Shown here in pieces: positions 1-6,213 of a stretch of DNA of 9,018 bases. Positions within the stretch are counted from its first letter, which is position 1. Each line of letters starts with the position of its first letter. Origin of the DNA: Actinomycetota bacterium (lineage in GTDB: Bacteria > Actinomycetota > Coriobacteriia > Coriobacteriales > RUG844); assembly GCA_013335845.1 (NCBI GenBank), contig JAAXUU010000036.1, positions 1 to 9,018 on the forward strand. The letters are read 5' to 3'. The position numbers were made by a program, and so were the translations under genes. The notes under the pieces are model-generated. The model saw only the letters and a program-made list of their open reading frames with translations, was not told the origin of the DNA and did no database searches.

Positions 1-468
1 GTCCAAGTTTGTGGTTCGGGTATCGGTTTCATTCATGGAATCAATCAAAAGTTTCCCAAGTTGAAGATTGATCTCTTCTTCGGTCAAACCCTGAACATCA
101 TCGGAAGAGGCGTACTCGGTAGCCTTCGTGGTAAAAATATCGAGAAATTCATCAGGGGCGATGATGCTGATATCGCAATTGACCGTCGCAGTCCGACCCT
201 CGATAGACACCTCGATTATATTGAATTCATAATCATGAAAATAGGCATCGAGAACTTCGTCTGTGGTAAGACCGTAATCGGAAAGTGATTCAGCGGTATC
301 ACTCAGAAACTCATCCTGTTCCATCTGGGTGACTGAAAGCGTTGACTCCACAAGGTCGCTGATTCTCTCCTTGTCCGAACTGCTACAACCCGATAAGGCA
401 AGAACTCCCACGAAGCAGGAAAGAACAAGTGCGGTTGCAAACACCATCCTAGATTCAATGAGCTTCAT
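1..468 (-). CDS. Predicted lipoprotein, 3' end beyond the window
   Basis: The ORF is open through the left edge; 156 codons are visible. The protein begins MKLIESRMVFATALVLSC and has a hydrophobic stretch at residues 8-25, then a lipobox LSGC with the modifiable Cys at residue 28 and a Ser-rich tether (SSSDKE). This is a classic lipoprotein signal, so the mature protein should be lipid-anchored outside the membrane. The visible mature part is acidic, with predicted helices (about 32-75) and then alternating strand-like segments (about 82-102). I recognise no named domain. Small lipoproteins of this layout are common in Gram-positive anaerobes, often of unknown function. The ATG start (466-468) is supported by AGGTGGGG at 473-480 on the minus strand, 5 nt upstream. 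It is the next gene downstream of the CWB2 block, separated from it by a hairpin at 575-613, so it probably has its own promoter. I could not place that promoter with confidence. Confidence 0.8.
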   Translation of the reverse strand, partial: MKLIESRMVFATALVLSCFVGVLALSGCSSSDKERISDLVESTLSVTQMEQDEFLSDTAESLSDYGLTTDEVLDAYFHDYEFNIIEVSIEGRTATVNCDISIIAPDEFLDIFTTKATEYASSDDVQGLTEEEINLQLGKLLIDSMNETDTRTTNLD

Positions 469-574
469 GCTGCCCCACCTTCTTTCGCTTTGACGACGTA
501 CTTGTATGAACCTTCAGATAAGTCTATCGAGAAATCCAACAAGTGGTTCGCATCTTTTCCGAATCGTATACATA

Positions 575-613
575 AACTATCCCGATCGCCGATTAACGAC
601 GGTCGGGATAGTT
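575..613 (-). terminator. Strong hairpin, likely terminator of the CWB2 gene pair
   Basis: Inverted repeat with 14-nt arms (575-588 and 600-613) and an 11-nt loop. The 11 outer base pairs are perfect (AACTATCCCGA / TCGGGATAGTT). The inner part has one imperfect position, G-U in plus-strand RNA and C-A in minus-strand RNA. It lies downstream of the minus-strand NlpC/P60 gene and its remnant tail, and upstream of the lipoprotein gene, where a terminator is expected. The tail after the arm on the minus strand (GTTTATGTAT) is only weakly U-rich, so a Rho-independent function is plausible but not certain. It could also be a dispersed palindromic repeat. Confidence 0.45.
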
Positions 614-699
614 ATGATGTATTGAACATCCTACAGAGTACTAGGTTGTCTAATCCAGGAACTTACAGATTATTCTTTGCTGGCCGACTTGATTTTATA

Positions 700-849
700 T
701 TACAAGGAAGGTGCCACCACACCATCGCCGCCGAGGAAATAACCTTGCAGTGTCTCGGATTTATTGTCGATGATCGTGGTTTCGACGCAGTACAGTCCGG
801 ATACGGTATCACCGTAAGATTATCCAGTCACCACGTATGCTAGCGATTG
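700..849 (-). pseudogene. Decayed cell wall binding repeat 2 (CWB2) C-terminal fragment
   Basis: Reading on in frame past the stop of the upstream NlpC/P60 gene (TAG at 850-852) gives about 50 codons that resemble the end of a third CWB2 repeat. VVTG, an in-frame TAA at 820-822, then SYGDTVSG corresponds to the TTGFDYPDAVCGG motif of the intact neighbour. YFLGGDGVVAPSL followed by TAA (700-702) corresponds to YFLGGTGATPNAV at the neighbour's C-terminus. Compared with an intact repeat, about 20 codons are missing in the middle, where the hydrophobic LLLT strand should be. An internal stop, an internal deletion and no start codon or ribosome binding site mark it as non-functional. It may be the tail of a lost third CWB2 gene, or a former C-terminal extension of the peptidase gene. 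The homology is read by eye, but two separate motifs align in order and in one frame. Confidence 0.7.
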
Positions 850-2631
850 CTATTCGTAGTTGATATCACAGAGTTTCAAAGCGTATGTCCAACCATTCTC
901 GGATAGTGGAACTACCCGACAACCGAATTCACTTCCATCCTCAGCGACATAATTCCCGTCGCCGATATTGATGCCGATATGTCCGGGCATCCAAAGCGCC
1001 CAGCCGACGTAGGCCGATGGATTCGCGTTTATGTAGGAGATGGGTACGATTTCAATAGCGGTGGTTTTATAACCCGAGCTGTTGCGTTCGTTTCCCGTAT
1101 ACCAGCTGATAAGACCGGAGCAATCGGCACAAACGGTCCCGATCTTCGAAGACTCCCAGTCGTAAGTAACACTCGGATACATCGAGCGCATGAGATTGAA
1201 ATACGATAACGTGAGAACCGCGCCTTTCGAACCATAGTAATAATTGGTTCCGACTTTTCCGAGCGCGAAATCGACCAAACCTTGGGCGGTATGGAAGACG
1301 GCGTTGAGGATAGCTGTACGTAAATCGTCCGATACGGCACCCGCGCCCCCGAGTATGCAGATATTCGATAATTCCGAAGCATGGTGCCCGAATTCATCGA
1401 CCGCGACCAAGCCTGAACTCGCAGCAGTATCTGCGAGGAGCAACACGGATCCTTTCTTTCCTTGAAGAGCGCCACCCACCAATGCGTCAGGATAGTTCAC
1501 CCCTGTTGAGAACGCAGCCCCATCCCAGGATAATTCACTAGTTTGAGTAAAATATTTCGCTATCAGAAGCGACGTAGCATAACGATTTTCTCCGCCTAAA
1601 CGTTTCACAAATCCGGTGCCCAATTTTGACTTTAGGTAGGATTCCGTTTGGGAGGATACGACACCTGTCCCACCGACGATGATTATGTTAGTGAAGTTTC
1701 CCAAGGTGGTTTTATCGGAATCGGAAAGGCTGCCATCGAGTTGCGTTAGGAATATAGGAGCATGCGTTTTTGCTGCATAGGGAGAGATCGAAAGTGCGTC
1801 AGCATACCCATAACCCGTTGCCACGATCGCGGTAGTAGACCAACCACCATGTTTCGAACCATACTCATATACAGCTGCTGCGGAAGCGAAACGGTCGGTG
1901 CCGGAACAACGTACGACATTCGAAGAACCGACGAGCGACCCAAGCTCCAAGGCAACAGAGTCGGATATCACCCCTTCGCCACCGATGATTATCGCCTGTG
2001 TGGCATTGAGCGTCTTAATTGCAGCAGATGTCGCCGGATCGAGCACATCTGCACCCGTGAGTAGAATCGGGTAACCAAGCAAACCGGCAAGCGAGGACGC
2101 TGCCAACGCGTCGGGAAAATCATATGCCGTAGCAACGATGACGCCGGAAGCTCCCAAAGGATATGCTACGAGCGCTGCATTGGCGGCCGTGGAAAAACGA
2201 TTATCTCCCGAGATATCAGTTATCGTGCAGGCATCGAGTTCACTTGCCGTTACAAGGTCGTTCTGACCGGAATCAGTATCCGTACATTCAGTGTACGCTG
2301 CCTTTATAGTAAAACTATCCGTCACAGGGGTATCGACCGCGAAACCGGCCTCCGGGACCCAAGTCCCAAGCATACCCTCGACTTCCGGAACCGGAGGTAA
2401 GGTCGCACCCAGAACTTCAGATAAGGTGCTTCCCTCAGGAACGTCGACGCTTCCCAATAACGTGTCGGTGTCGTCTACGAAGGTCACCGTATGATTTACG
2501 GTGCTAACGCTATACGTGGTATCGCGTACCTCTTCTGATGCGAATGCGAGACTCGGTACTGTACCAACAACCAAAACTAATGACAGAACCATGAAGCATG
2601 CTTTTCTGCAAAGCATCAACGTTTTTTTCAA
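850..2631 (-). CDS. Secreted cell wall binding repeat 2 protein with C-terminal NlpC/P60 peptidase domain
   Basis: Exported 593-aa protein. A signal peptide occupies residues 1-31 (KK..., hydrophobic 12-30, likely cleavage after AFA). Residues about 46-113 look like a bacterial beta-grasp repeat of the InlB B-repeat type (HTVTFVDDTDTLLGSVDVPEG and a closing FTIKAAYTE). Three CWB2 repeats follow, at about 140-240, 243-335 and 345-445, each with a G-x-x-R-[FY] entry motif, a [FY]xDAL loop and an IIGGxGVxS-type end. The C-terminal domain (about 448-593) is NlpC/P60-like: the Cys504 in DCSG and His551 in PGHIGI match the family's catalytic Cys-His pair, and Glu564 may be the third polar residue. 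CWB2 modules bind cell wall polymers non-covalently in clostridia, and NlpC/P60 enzymes cut peptidoglycan stem peptides, so wall remodelling is inferred. The start is TTG with GGGGGA just upstream; ATG codon 6 has no ribosome binding site. It follows the CAP gene by 44 bp. Confidence 0.9.
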   Translation of the reverse strand: MKKTLMLCRKACFMVLSLVLVVGTVPSLAFASEEVRDTTYSVSTVNHTVTFVDDTDTLLGSVDVPEGSTLSEVLGATLPPVPEVEGMLGTWVPEAGFAVDTPVTDSFTIKAAYTECTDTDSGQNDLVTASELDACTITDISGDNRFSTAANAALVAYPLGASGVIVATAYDFPDALAASSLAGLLGYPILLTGADVLDPATSAAIKTLNATQAIIIGGEGVISDSVALELGSLVGSSNVVRCSGTDRFASAAAVYEYGSKHGGWSTTAIVATGYGYADALSISPYAAKTHAPIFLTQLDGSLSDSDKTTLGNFTNIIIVGGTGVVSSQTESYLKSKLGTGFVKRLGGENRYATSLLIAKYFTQTSELSWDGAAFSTGVNYPDALVGGALQGKKGSVLLLADTAASSGLVAVDEFGHHASELSNICILGGAGAVSDDLRTAILNAVFHTAQGLVDFALGKVGTNYYYGSKGAVLTLSYFNLMRSMYPSVTYDWESSKIGTVCADCSGLISWYTGNERNSSGYKTTAIEIVPISYINANPSAYVGWALWMPGHIGINIGDGNYVAEDGSEFGCRVVPLSENGWTYALKLCDINYE

Positions 2632-2674
2632 TCTATCCCCCGCTAATAAAAATCACTTACAGTCACTACCGGAT

Positions 2675-2680
2675 ATTATA
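2675..2680 (-). promoter_or_regulatory. Possible -10 hexamer before the NlpC/P60 gene
   Basis: A perfect TATAAT on the minus strand overlaps the stop codon of the CAP-CWB2 gene, about 43 nt upstream of the TTG start of the peptidase gene. I see no good -35 at 16-18 nt. It may give the second gene independent expression, or it may be chance, since the bases also encode the stop codon. Confidence 0.22.
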
Positions 2681-4412
2681 CCCAGCCAAGACTTTGACAT
2701 ATACGTGCGCGAACAGCGTTAGGTGTTGCACCAGTCCCACCCAAGAAGTAGAGAGAACTGACCTGCGAGTTATTTGCACCAAGAACAGTTGCACAAGTAT
2801 TCGCTGAATCGCTCGCGCTGGTAAGCAACAGAACCGTGTCCATCGACCCGGCGAAGGCACCGCCGCATACAGCATCCGGGTAGTCGAATCCTGTCGTTAC
2901 ACAAACACCATCGAAAGTCATTCCCTGCTCCACGCTCCAAATCGAAACGTTCGCACTGGTTTCGAATCGGTTACTTCCTCCGAGTCTGAAAACATTACCT
3001 GACCCTACTATACCTTCAAGTGCGTTTTGGGTCGAGCTCGGAATGACCCCCGTGCCCCCAACGATGATGACACGCTCATAATCGCTCATTGCAGATAGCG
3101 ACTCGGAGGAAAGCGAGCCATCAGGCTGTGCGAGGAACAACGGGGAATTCGACCATGCGCAATAGGGTGATATCGACAGTGCGTCGGCAAAACCCGTGCT
3201 AGTCACGACAATCGCAGTGTCGCCTTGCATTCCAAGGGCTTCGATTTCCATCCTGACTGCGGTCGCTGTCGCGATTCTGTCTGTACCGGAAATTCTTTTG
3301 ATAGATGTTTCTGAGGATGACGCTTCGAGCGCCGATTGAACCTGATCGGCGACTCTCGTCGACACCGCGCCTGTGCCACCTATGATGTAAGCCTTGCTTG
3401 CTCCTAAGTTGATTATCTCATCGGCAATAGAGCTTGGGAGTTCGTTCGAGGCAGTAAGGAGAATCGGATAACCTGTAGCCCCCGAAAGGGAAGAAGCCGC
3501 TAATGCATCCGGGAAGTTCTCGCCGGTGCAGATAATCACACCTTCAGAACCATCGGGACATTGCTCTTCCACAATCGAAACAGAGGTTTCATAGCGATTC
3601 GAACCAGCCAGTTGGTTCGCTTGTTCGATTATCCTCGAAATGGGACTGGGGACGGTGCTGGGCGTTCTAAGCTCGTCCTCTATGGTCGGTGTCACCCAAG
3701 AATCGTCAGGGATGTTACTGTAGCCGCATAAATCCAGCGTGATGTACCACGAGCCATCTGCTGCTTTGGTTACGCCATACCCTATGGTGTTGACGTTTGT
3801 GTCCATCAATATAGTCCGATGAGACCAAGATCCGAGGAATCCGTCTTGGAACATCGACTCGTATGTTGCGTAGTCCGTCCAGTGGCTCGGTACGGTACCG
3901 AACATATCACATCCATAGAGAGCGATTTCTGCAACGCGCCATCCCCCCGGATAACCCCAGCCCCCTAGAACGTCGGCACACGCTTCACTGCAAGCAGACC
4001 AACCCGACGGTACGTCGCTATTGAGATTCGCATTATGCGAGAAGTCCCCGGTAGTTGCCATTCTGTCCGAGTTCGACTGCGCCACGGTATCGAGCAGCCT
4101 ATTTCGCGTAAGTGGTGCAAGCCCATAATGCGCACGATAATTGTTCACGTAGTAATCCAAAGCATACTTGATTACAGCTATATCGTATGCTTCTGAATCG
4201 TAGTTTGCATTTGCTGCTGTCGCGGCATCTATTTCAGATTGATTCACAACGATTGCGACTTGAGCATTAGCTTCATCAGGATTGGATAATGCGAAACTAA
4301 ATAGCATCAGTGTGATAGCGACCAATAAAGAAACGAGTGGGAATGAATGCCGATCGGTTCGGATTTCGACTATCGGGCAAGAGCTTAAGGAAGCACAAGT
4401 TGCTGATGGCAT
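2676..4412 (-). CDS. Secreted CAP-domain protein with three C-terminal cell wall binding repeats (CWB2)
   Basis: Exported 578-aa protein. A long N-terminal region carries a hydrophobic segment (about 25-43) and a likely signal-peptidase site after ANA (residue 50). Residues about 80-232 form a CAP (SCP/PR-1) domain: VNNYRAHYGLAPL at the start, SHNANL with His126, AEI with Glu162, SHRTILMD with His198, and the closing strands IGYGV and WYITLDLCGY. These match the His/Glu cavity residues of the family. Six or more Cys between 141 and 229 could form disulphides. A linker rich in Pro, Ser and Thr (about 240-262) leads to CWB2 repeats at about 269-365, 374-468 and 477-578. Bacterial CAP proteins have varied and mostly unproven roles. 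Here the fusion places the domain on the wall by CWB2 binding (inference). The ATG start is fixed by AGGAG at 4418-4422, 5 nt upstream. It is probably the first gene of a two-gene operon with the NlpC/P60 gene. Confidence 0.92.
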   Translation of the reverse strand: MPSATCASLSSCPIVEIRTDRHSFPLVSLLVAITLMLFSFALSNPDEANAQVAIVVNQSEIDAATAANANYDSEAYDIAVIKYALDYYVNNYRAHYGLAPLTRNRLLDTVAQSNSDRMATTGDFSHNANLNSDVPSGWSACSEACADVLGGWGYPGGWRVAEIALYGCDMFGTVPSHWTDYATYESMFQDGFLGSWSHRTILMDTNVNTIGYGVTKAADGSWYITLDLCGYSNIPDDSWVTPTIEDELRTPSTVPSPISRIIEQANQLAGSNRYETSVSIVEEQCPDGSEGVIICTGENFPDALAASSLSGATGYPILLTASNELPSSIADEIINLGASKAYIIGGTGAVSTRVADQVQSALEASSSETSIKRISGTDRIATATAVRMEIEALGMQGDTAIVVTSTGFADALSISPYCAWSNSPLFLAQPDGSLSSESLSAMSDYERVIIVGGTGVIPSSTQNALEGIVGSGNVFRLGGSNRFETSANVSIWSVEQGMTFDGVCVTTGFDYPDAVCGGAFAGSMDTVLLLTSASDSANTCATVLGANNSQVSSLYFLGGTGATPNAVRARICQSLGWV

Positions 4413-4619
4413 CTATACTCCTATTCGTTGGACATGAAAACGTCGATTGATCTGGATATATATGTACATAGTATGTGTGTTCTATAGCTTGCAAAAATGA
4501 TTGGAAACCTATATTAGATGCATTTTTGTAATGACATGCACTATTTCTACATAACTTACATGTCATCTCACAGTATCTCCATATTTTAGCTTGAATTACG
4601 GGCGTAAATTCGATGGGGT

Positions 4620-4659
4620 CTTTGTGCATTGCACAGCACCCATAACACAAAGGTGTTAT
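4620..4659. repeat. Cluster of overlapping inverted repeats
   Basis: Three pairings compete in 40 bp: CTTTGTG (4620-4626) with CACAAAG (4646-4652); TGTGC with GCACA around a 3-nt ATT loop (4623-4635); and ATAACAC (4642-4648) with GTGTTAT (4653-4659) around a 4-nt loop. Mutually exclusive folds could be a regulatory leader of the downstream CAP gene, or decayed terminator sequence. Confidence 0.35.
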
Positions 4660-4673
4660 TGGAAAATTCAAGA

Positions 4674-4707
4674 AGTGGGTGTCCCGTAGTGAAACGGGAC
4701 ACCCACT
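4674..4707 (-). terminator. Perfect 14-bp hairpin, likely terminator after the DegV gene
   Basis: Arms 4674-4687 and 4694-4707 (AGTGGGTGTCCCGT / ACGGGACACCCACT) pair perfectly over 14 bp with a 6-nt loop. It begins about 100 nt after the DegV stop on the minus strand. The minus-strand tail is TCTTGAATTTTCC; the plus-strand tail is AAGCGTTTTCTTC. Both have short T runs, so it could act in either direction. As no plus-strand gene precedes it, its likely job is ending the DegV transcript. Confidence 0.6.
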
Positions 4708-4752
4708 AAGCGTTTTCTTCAGATTTCGTTTTCAGTCTAAACGGTACGACCG

Positions 4753-4775
4753 ATGATATGGATCAATGATATGGA
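4753..4775. repeat. 10-bp tandem direct repeat with 3-bp spacer
   Basis: ATGATATGGA occurs at 4753-4762 and again at 4766-4775, a period of 13 bp. It lies about 35 bp beyond the DegV stop. This may be a small duplication; no function is apparent. Confidence 0.4.
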
Positions 4776-4808
4776 CAAAGGGTTGTCAGGTGCTATCCAC
4801 TCCGCTAT

Positions 4809-5666
4809 CTAGCCCAGACACTGCACTCCGATTCCGATGAGACCGGGACCGGTATGCACAACAAGCGAGGGCGTAAGAGGACCCTCAAGCGCGAGACGAT
4901 AGTTCGGCAGACGCTCTTTCAACATAGTAAGCAGTTCGTCCGCTTCTTCCCTCGCGTCCCCATGCACCACAGCGATGTTGTACTCCTTGCAGCCTGTGGC
5001 CGCGGCAACCGTCTGTTCAAGAGCAGCCATGAGTGATTTCTTGCGGCCCTTTGCTTTCGCGACTGTGTCGTAGACGCCTTCTTCATTGCACGTGATAACC
5101 GGTTTCAAATTGAGGATCGTACCGAGCATCGCTGAAACCAAGCCGATACGCCCACCTTTAGCGAGATATTCCAACGTCGCTACGCAGAAGAAGAGCTTCG
5201 TGTTCTTCGCAGCTCGTTCAACTTCTCGGCATATCTCGGAAAACGAAAGACCCTGTTCGATCAGTTCACCGGCACGTATCGCAGATAAGCCACTGCCTAT
5301 GCCGATGTTCTTTGTATCTATATATGCTACCTCAAGTCCTTCAGGAGACGGTCCGAAGCTTCTCACGACCTCATGGGTACCACTTAATCCACTGGAAATC
5401 GTTATGACTACGACTTTCTCGTATCCATCGGCTTTGATTTGTTTGAATGTTTCGGAAACCACCGACGGGCTTGGCATCGATGTCGTAGGAATCTCATCCG
5501 ATAATCGTGCGTACACATCTTCCGGTTGAATGTCGATTCCGTCACGGTATTCGCCGTCACTGTAGATTATTGTGAGTGGCACCACGTACAAACCGTACTT
5601 TTGCAGAAAATCCTTGGGTACGTCTGATCCGGAGTCGACTAAGATTGCTATCTTTCCTGCGTTCAT
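4809..5666 (-). CDS. DegV family fatty-acid-binding protein
   Basis: A 285-aa protein of typical DegV length and layout. The N-terminus IAILVDSGSDVP is the family's first strand and loop. Later motifs are PTTSMPSP (Thr61/Thr62, Ser63), ITISSGLSGT (Ser91/Ser92), TLEYLAKGGRIG (165-175), LNLKPV and HTGPGLIGIG (His271). The Thr near 61, Ser near 92 and His near 270 match the residues that hold the fatty-acid carboxylate in characterised FakB proteins. In Firmicutes, FakB presents a fatty acid to the kinase FakA for phosphorylation and phospholipid synthesis. No FakA/Dak-type kinase is in this window, so the exact role is open. The protein is cytoplasmic, with no signal peptide. The start is ATG, with a modest AGGGA 6 nt upstream. 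It lies 83 bp downstream of the membrane-protein gene on the same strand; co-transcription is possible but not shown. Confidence 0.93.
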   Translation of the reverse strand: MNAGKIAILVDSGSDVPKDFLQKYGLYVVPLTIIYSDGEYRDGIDIQPEDVYARLSDEIPTTSMPSPSVVSETFKQIKADGYEKVVVITISSGLSGTHEVVRSFGPSPEGLEVAYIDTKNIGIGSGLSAIRAGELIEQGLSFSEICREVERAAKNTKLFFCVATLEYLAKGGRIGLVSAMLGTILNLKPVITCNEEGVYDTVAKAKGRKKSLMAALEQTVAAATGCKEYNIAVVHGDAREEADELLTMLKERLPNYRLALEGPLTPSLVVHTGPGLIGIGVQCLG

Positions 5667-5749
5667 ATCTGTTCCCTATCTTCGTTAGCCTTTAAAACGA
5701 TGCGGTGCATATCAGGTGACACACTCTTGCGGCTCGCGCCTGTTCGGCT

Positions 5750-6205
5750 TCAGTTAAGACGCTTAGCCTTAGCAAAGAGGATCGGGCCGAGAAACGCACA
5801 TACATACAGCACATAAACACTTATGTTTCCAAAGTACAGAAAGAAAGAGCTGCTAAAACTTGGGAAATCAGGTGATACGATACTACTATTCAAAATCATG
5901 ATAACAACGTCAAGTACCAGCAGAACCACGGTCCATAGTATGCTTCGGCGCCAGGCGTCATGCTTTGTCTTGGTTCTAACCAACCAAGCGAGGGCGAAAG
6001 TGACGAGCCCCAACGGTATGGCCATCAGCAAGGTTGCCAGCGTCAGGTTCGTCGGCGGATAGCCCATCGGTATCGAAACCAACAACTGAATGACCAGAAA
6101 AGCGGCATATACCAGTACTCCCAGCAGAGTGTCTCCGATTACCCTAAGTATCTTCATCGCGCCCACGCCCCCAATGATAGACCCGCTCATCCTTGTTTTG
6201 CTCAC
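5750..6205 (-). CDS. Small four-helix integral membrane protein, unknown function
   Basis: A 151-aa hydrophobic protein with four predicted membrane segments at about 24-46, 55-76, 89-107 and 120-144. The basic loop VRTKTKHDAWRRS between helices 2 and 3 suggests that this loop faces the cytoplasm. I recognise no family. The start is uncertain. A GTG at 6203-6205 leaves an 8-bp gap to the upstream flavoprotein gene, which suits translational coupling, but no clear ribosome binding site precedes it. ATG codon 17 (6155-6157) has a G-rich GGGGGCGTGGG upstream and would give 135 aa beginning MKILRVIGD. The tight spacing places it in an operon with the flavoprotein gene. The shared function, if any, is unknown. 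Confidence 0.75.
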   Translation of the reverse strand: MSKTRMSGSIIGGVGAMKILRVIGDTLLGVLVYAAFLVIQLLVSIPMGYPPTNLTLATLLMAIPLGLVTFALAWLVRTKTKHDAWRRSILWTVVLLVLDVVIMILNSSIVSPDFPSFSSSFFLYFGNISVYVLYVCAFLGPILFAKAKRLN

Positions 6206-6213
6206 GACCAGGA

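Larger units (their letters stand above)
4413..4808. other. Non-coding stretch between the DegV gene and the CAP-CWB2 gene
   Basis: About 395 bp without a credible gene. From right to left it holds a short direct repeat (4753-4775), a perfect hairpin (4674-4707), a cluster of overlapping inverted repeats (4620-4659), and an A+T-rich leader (about 4435-4560) that should contain the promoter of the CAP-CWB2 gene. The best promoter match I can find there (TTGCAA, 15 nt, TACTAT on the minus strand, near 4463-4490) has poor spacing, so I do not call it. Confidence 0.5.

Noticed and set aside
490..843. Plus-strand 117-codon ORF
   Set aside because: It lies antisense to the CWB2 relic and the hairpin, has no ribosome binding site, and its protein has no recognisable features. 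The minus-strand relic explains the sequence better.
1029..1475. Minus-strand 148-codon ORF inside the NlpC/P60 gene
   Set aside because: It is an alternate frame of a gene with clear domains; its composition (Arg- and Ser-rich) is typical of a shadow frame.
4297..4671. Minus-strand 124-codon ORF upstream of and overlapping the CAP-CWB2 start
   Set aside because: Cys-rich and looked like a small zinc protein at first, but it overlaps the CAP signal-peptide region in another frame, spans the A+T-rich leader and has no ribosome binding site.
4753..4775. CRISPR-like short repeats
   Set aside because: Only two copies of a 10-bp unit with a 3-bp spacer; far too short for a CRISPR array.
5086..5529. 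Plus-strand 147-codon ORF antisense to the DegV gene
   Set aside because: Opposite-strand shadow of a conserved gene, with no start signal.
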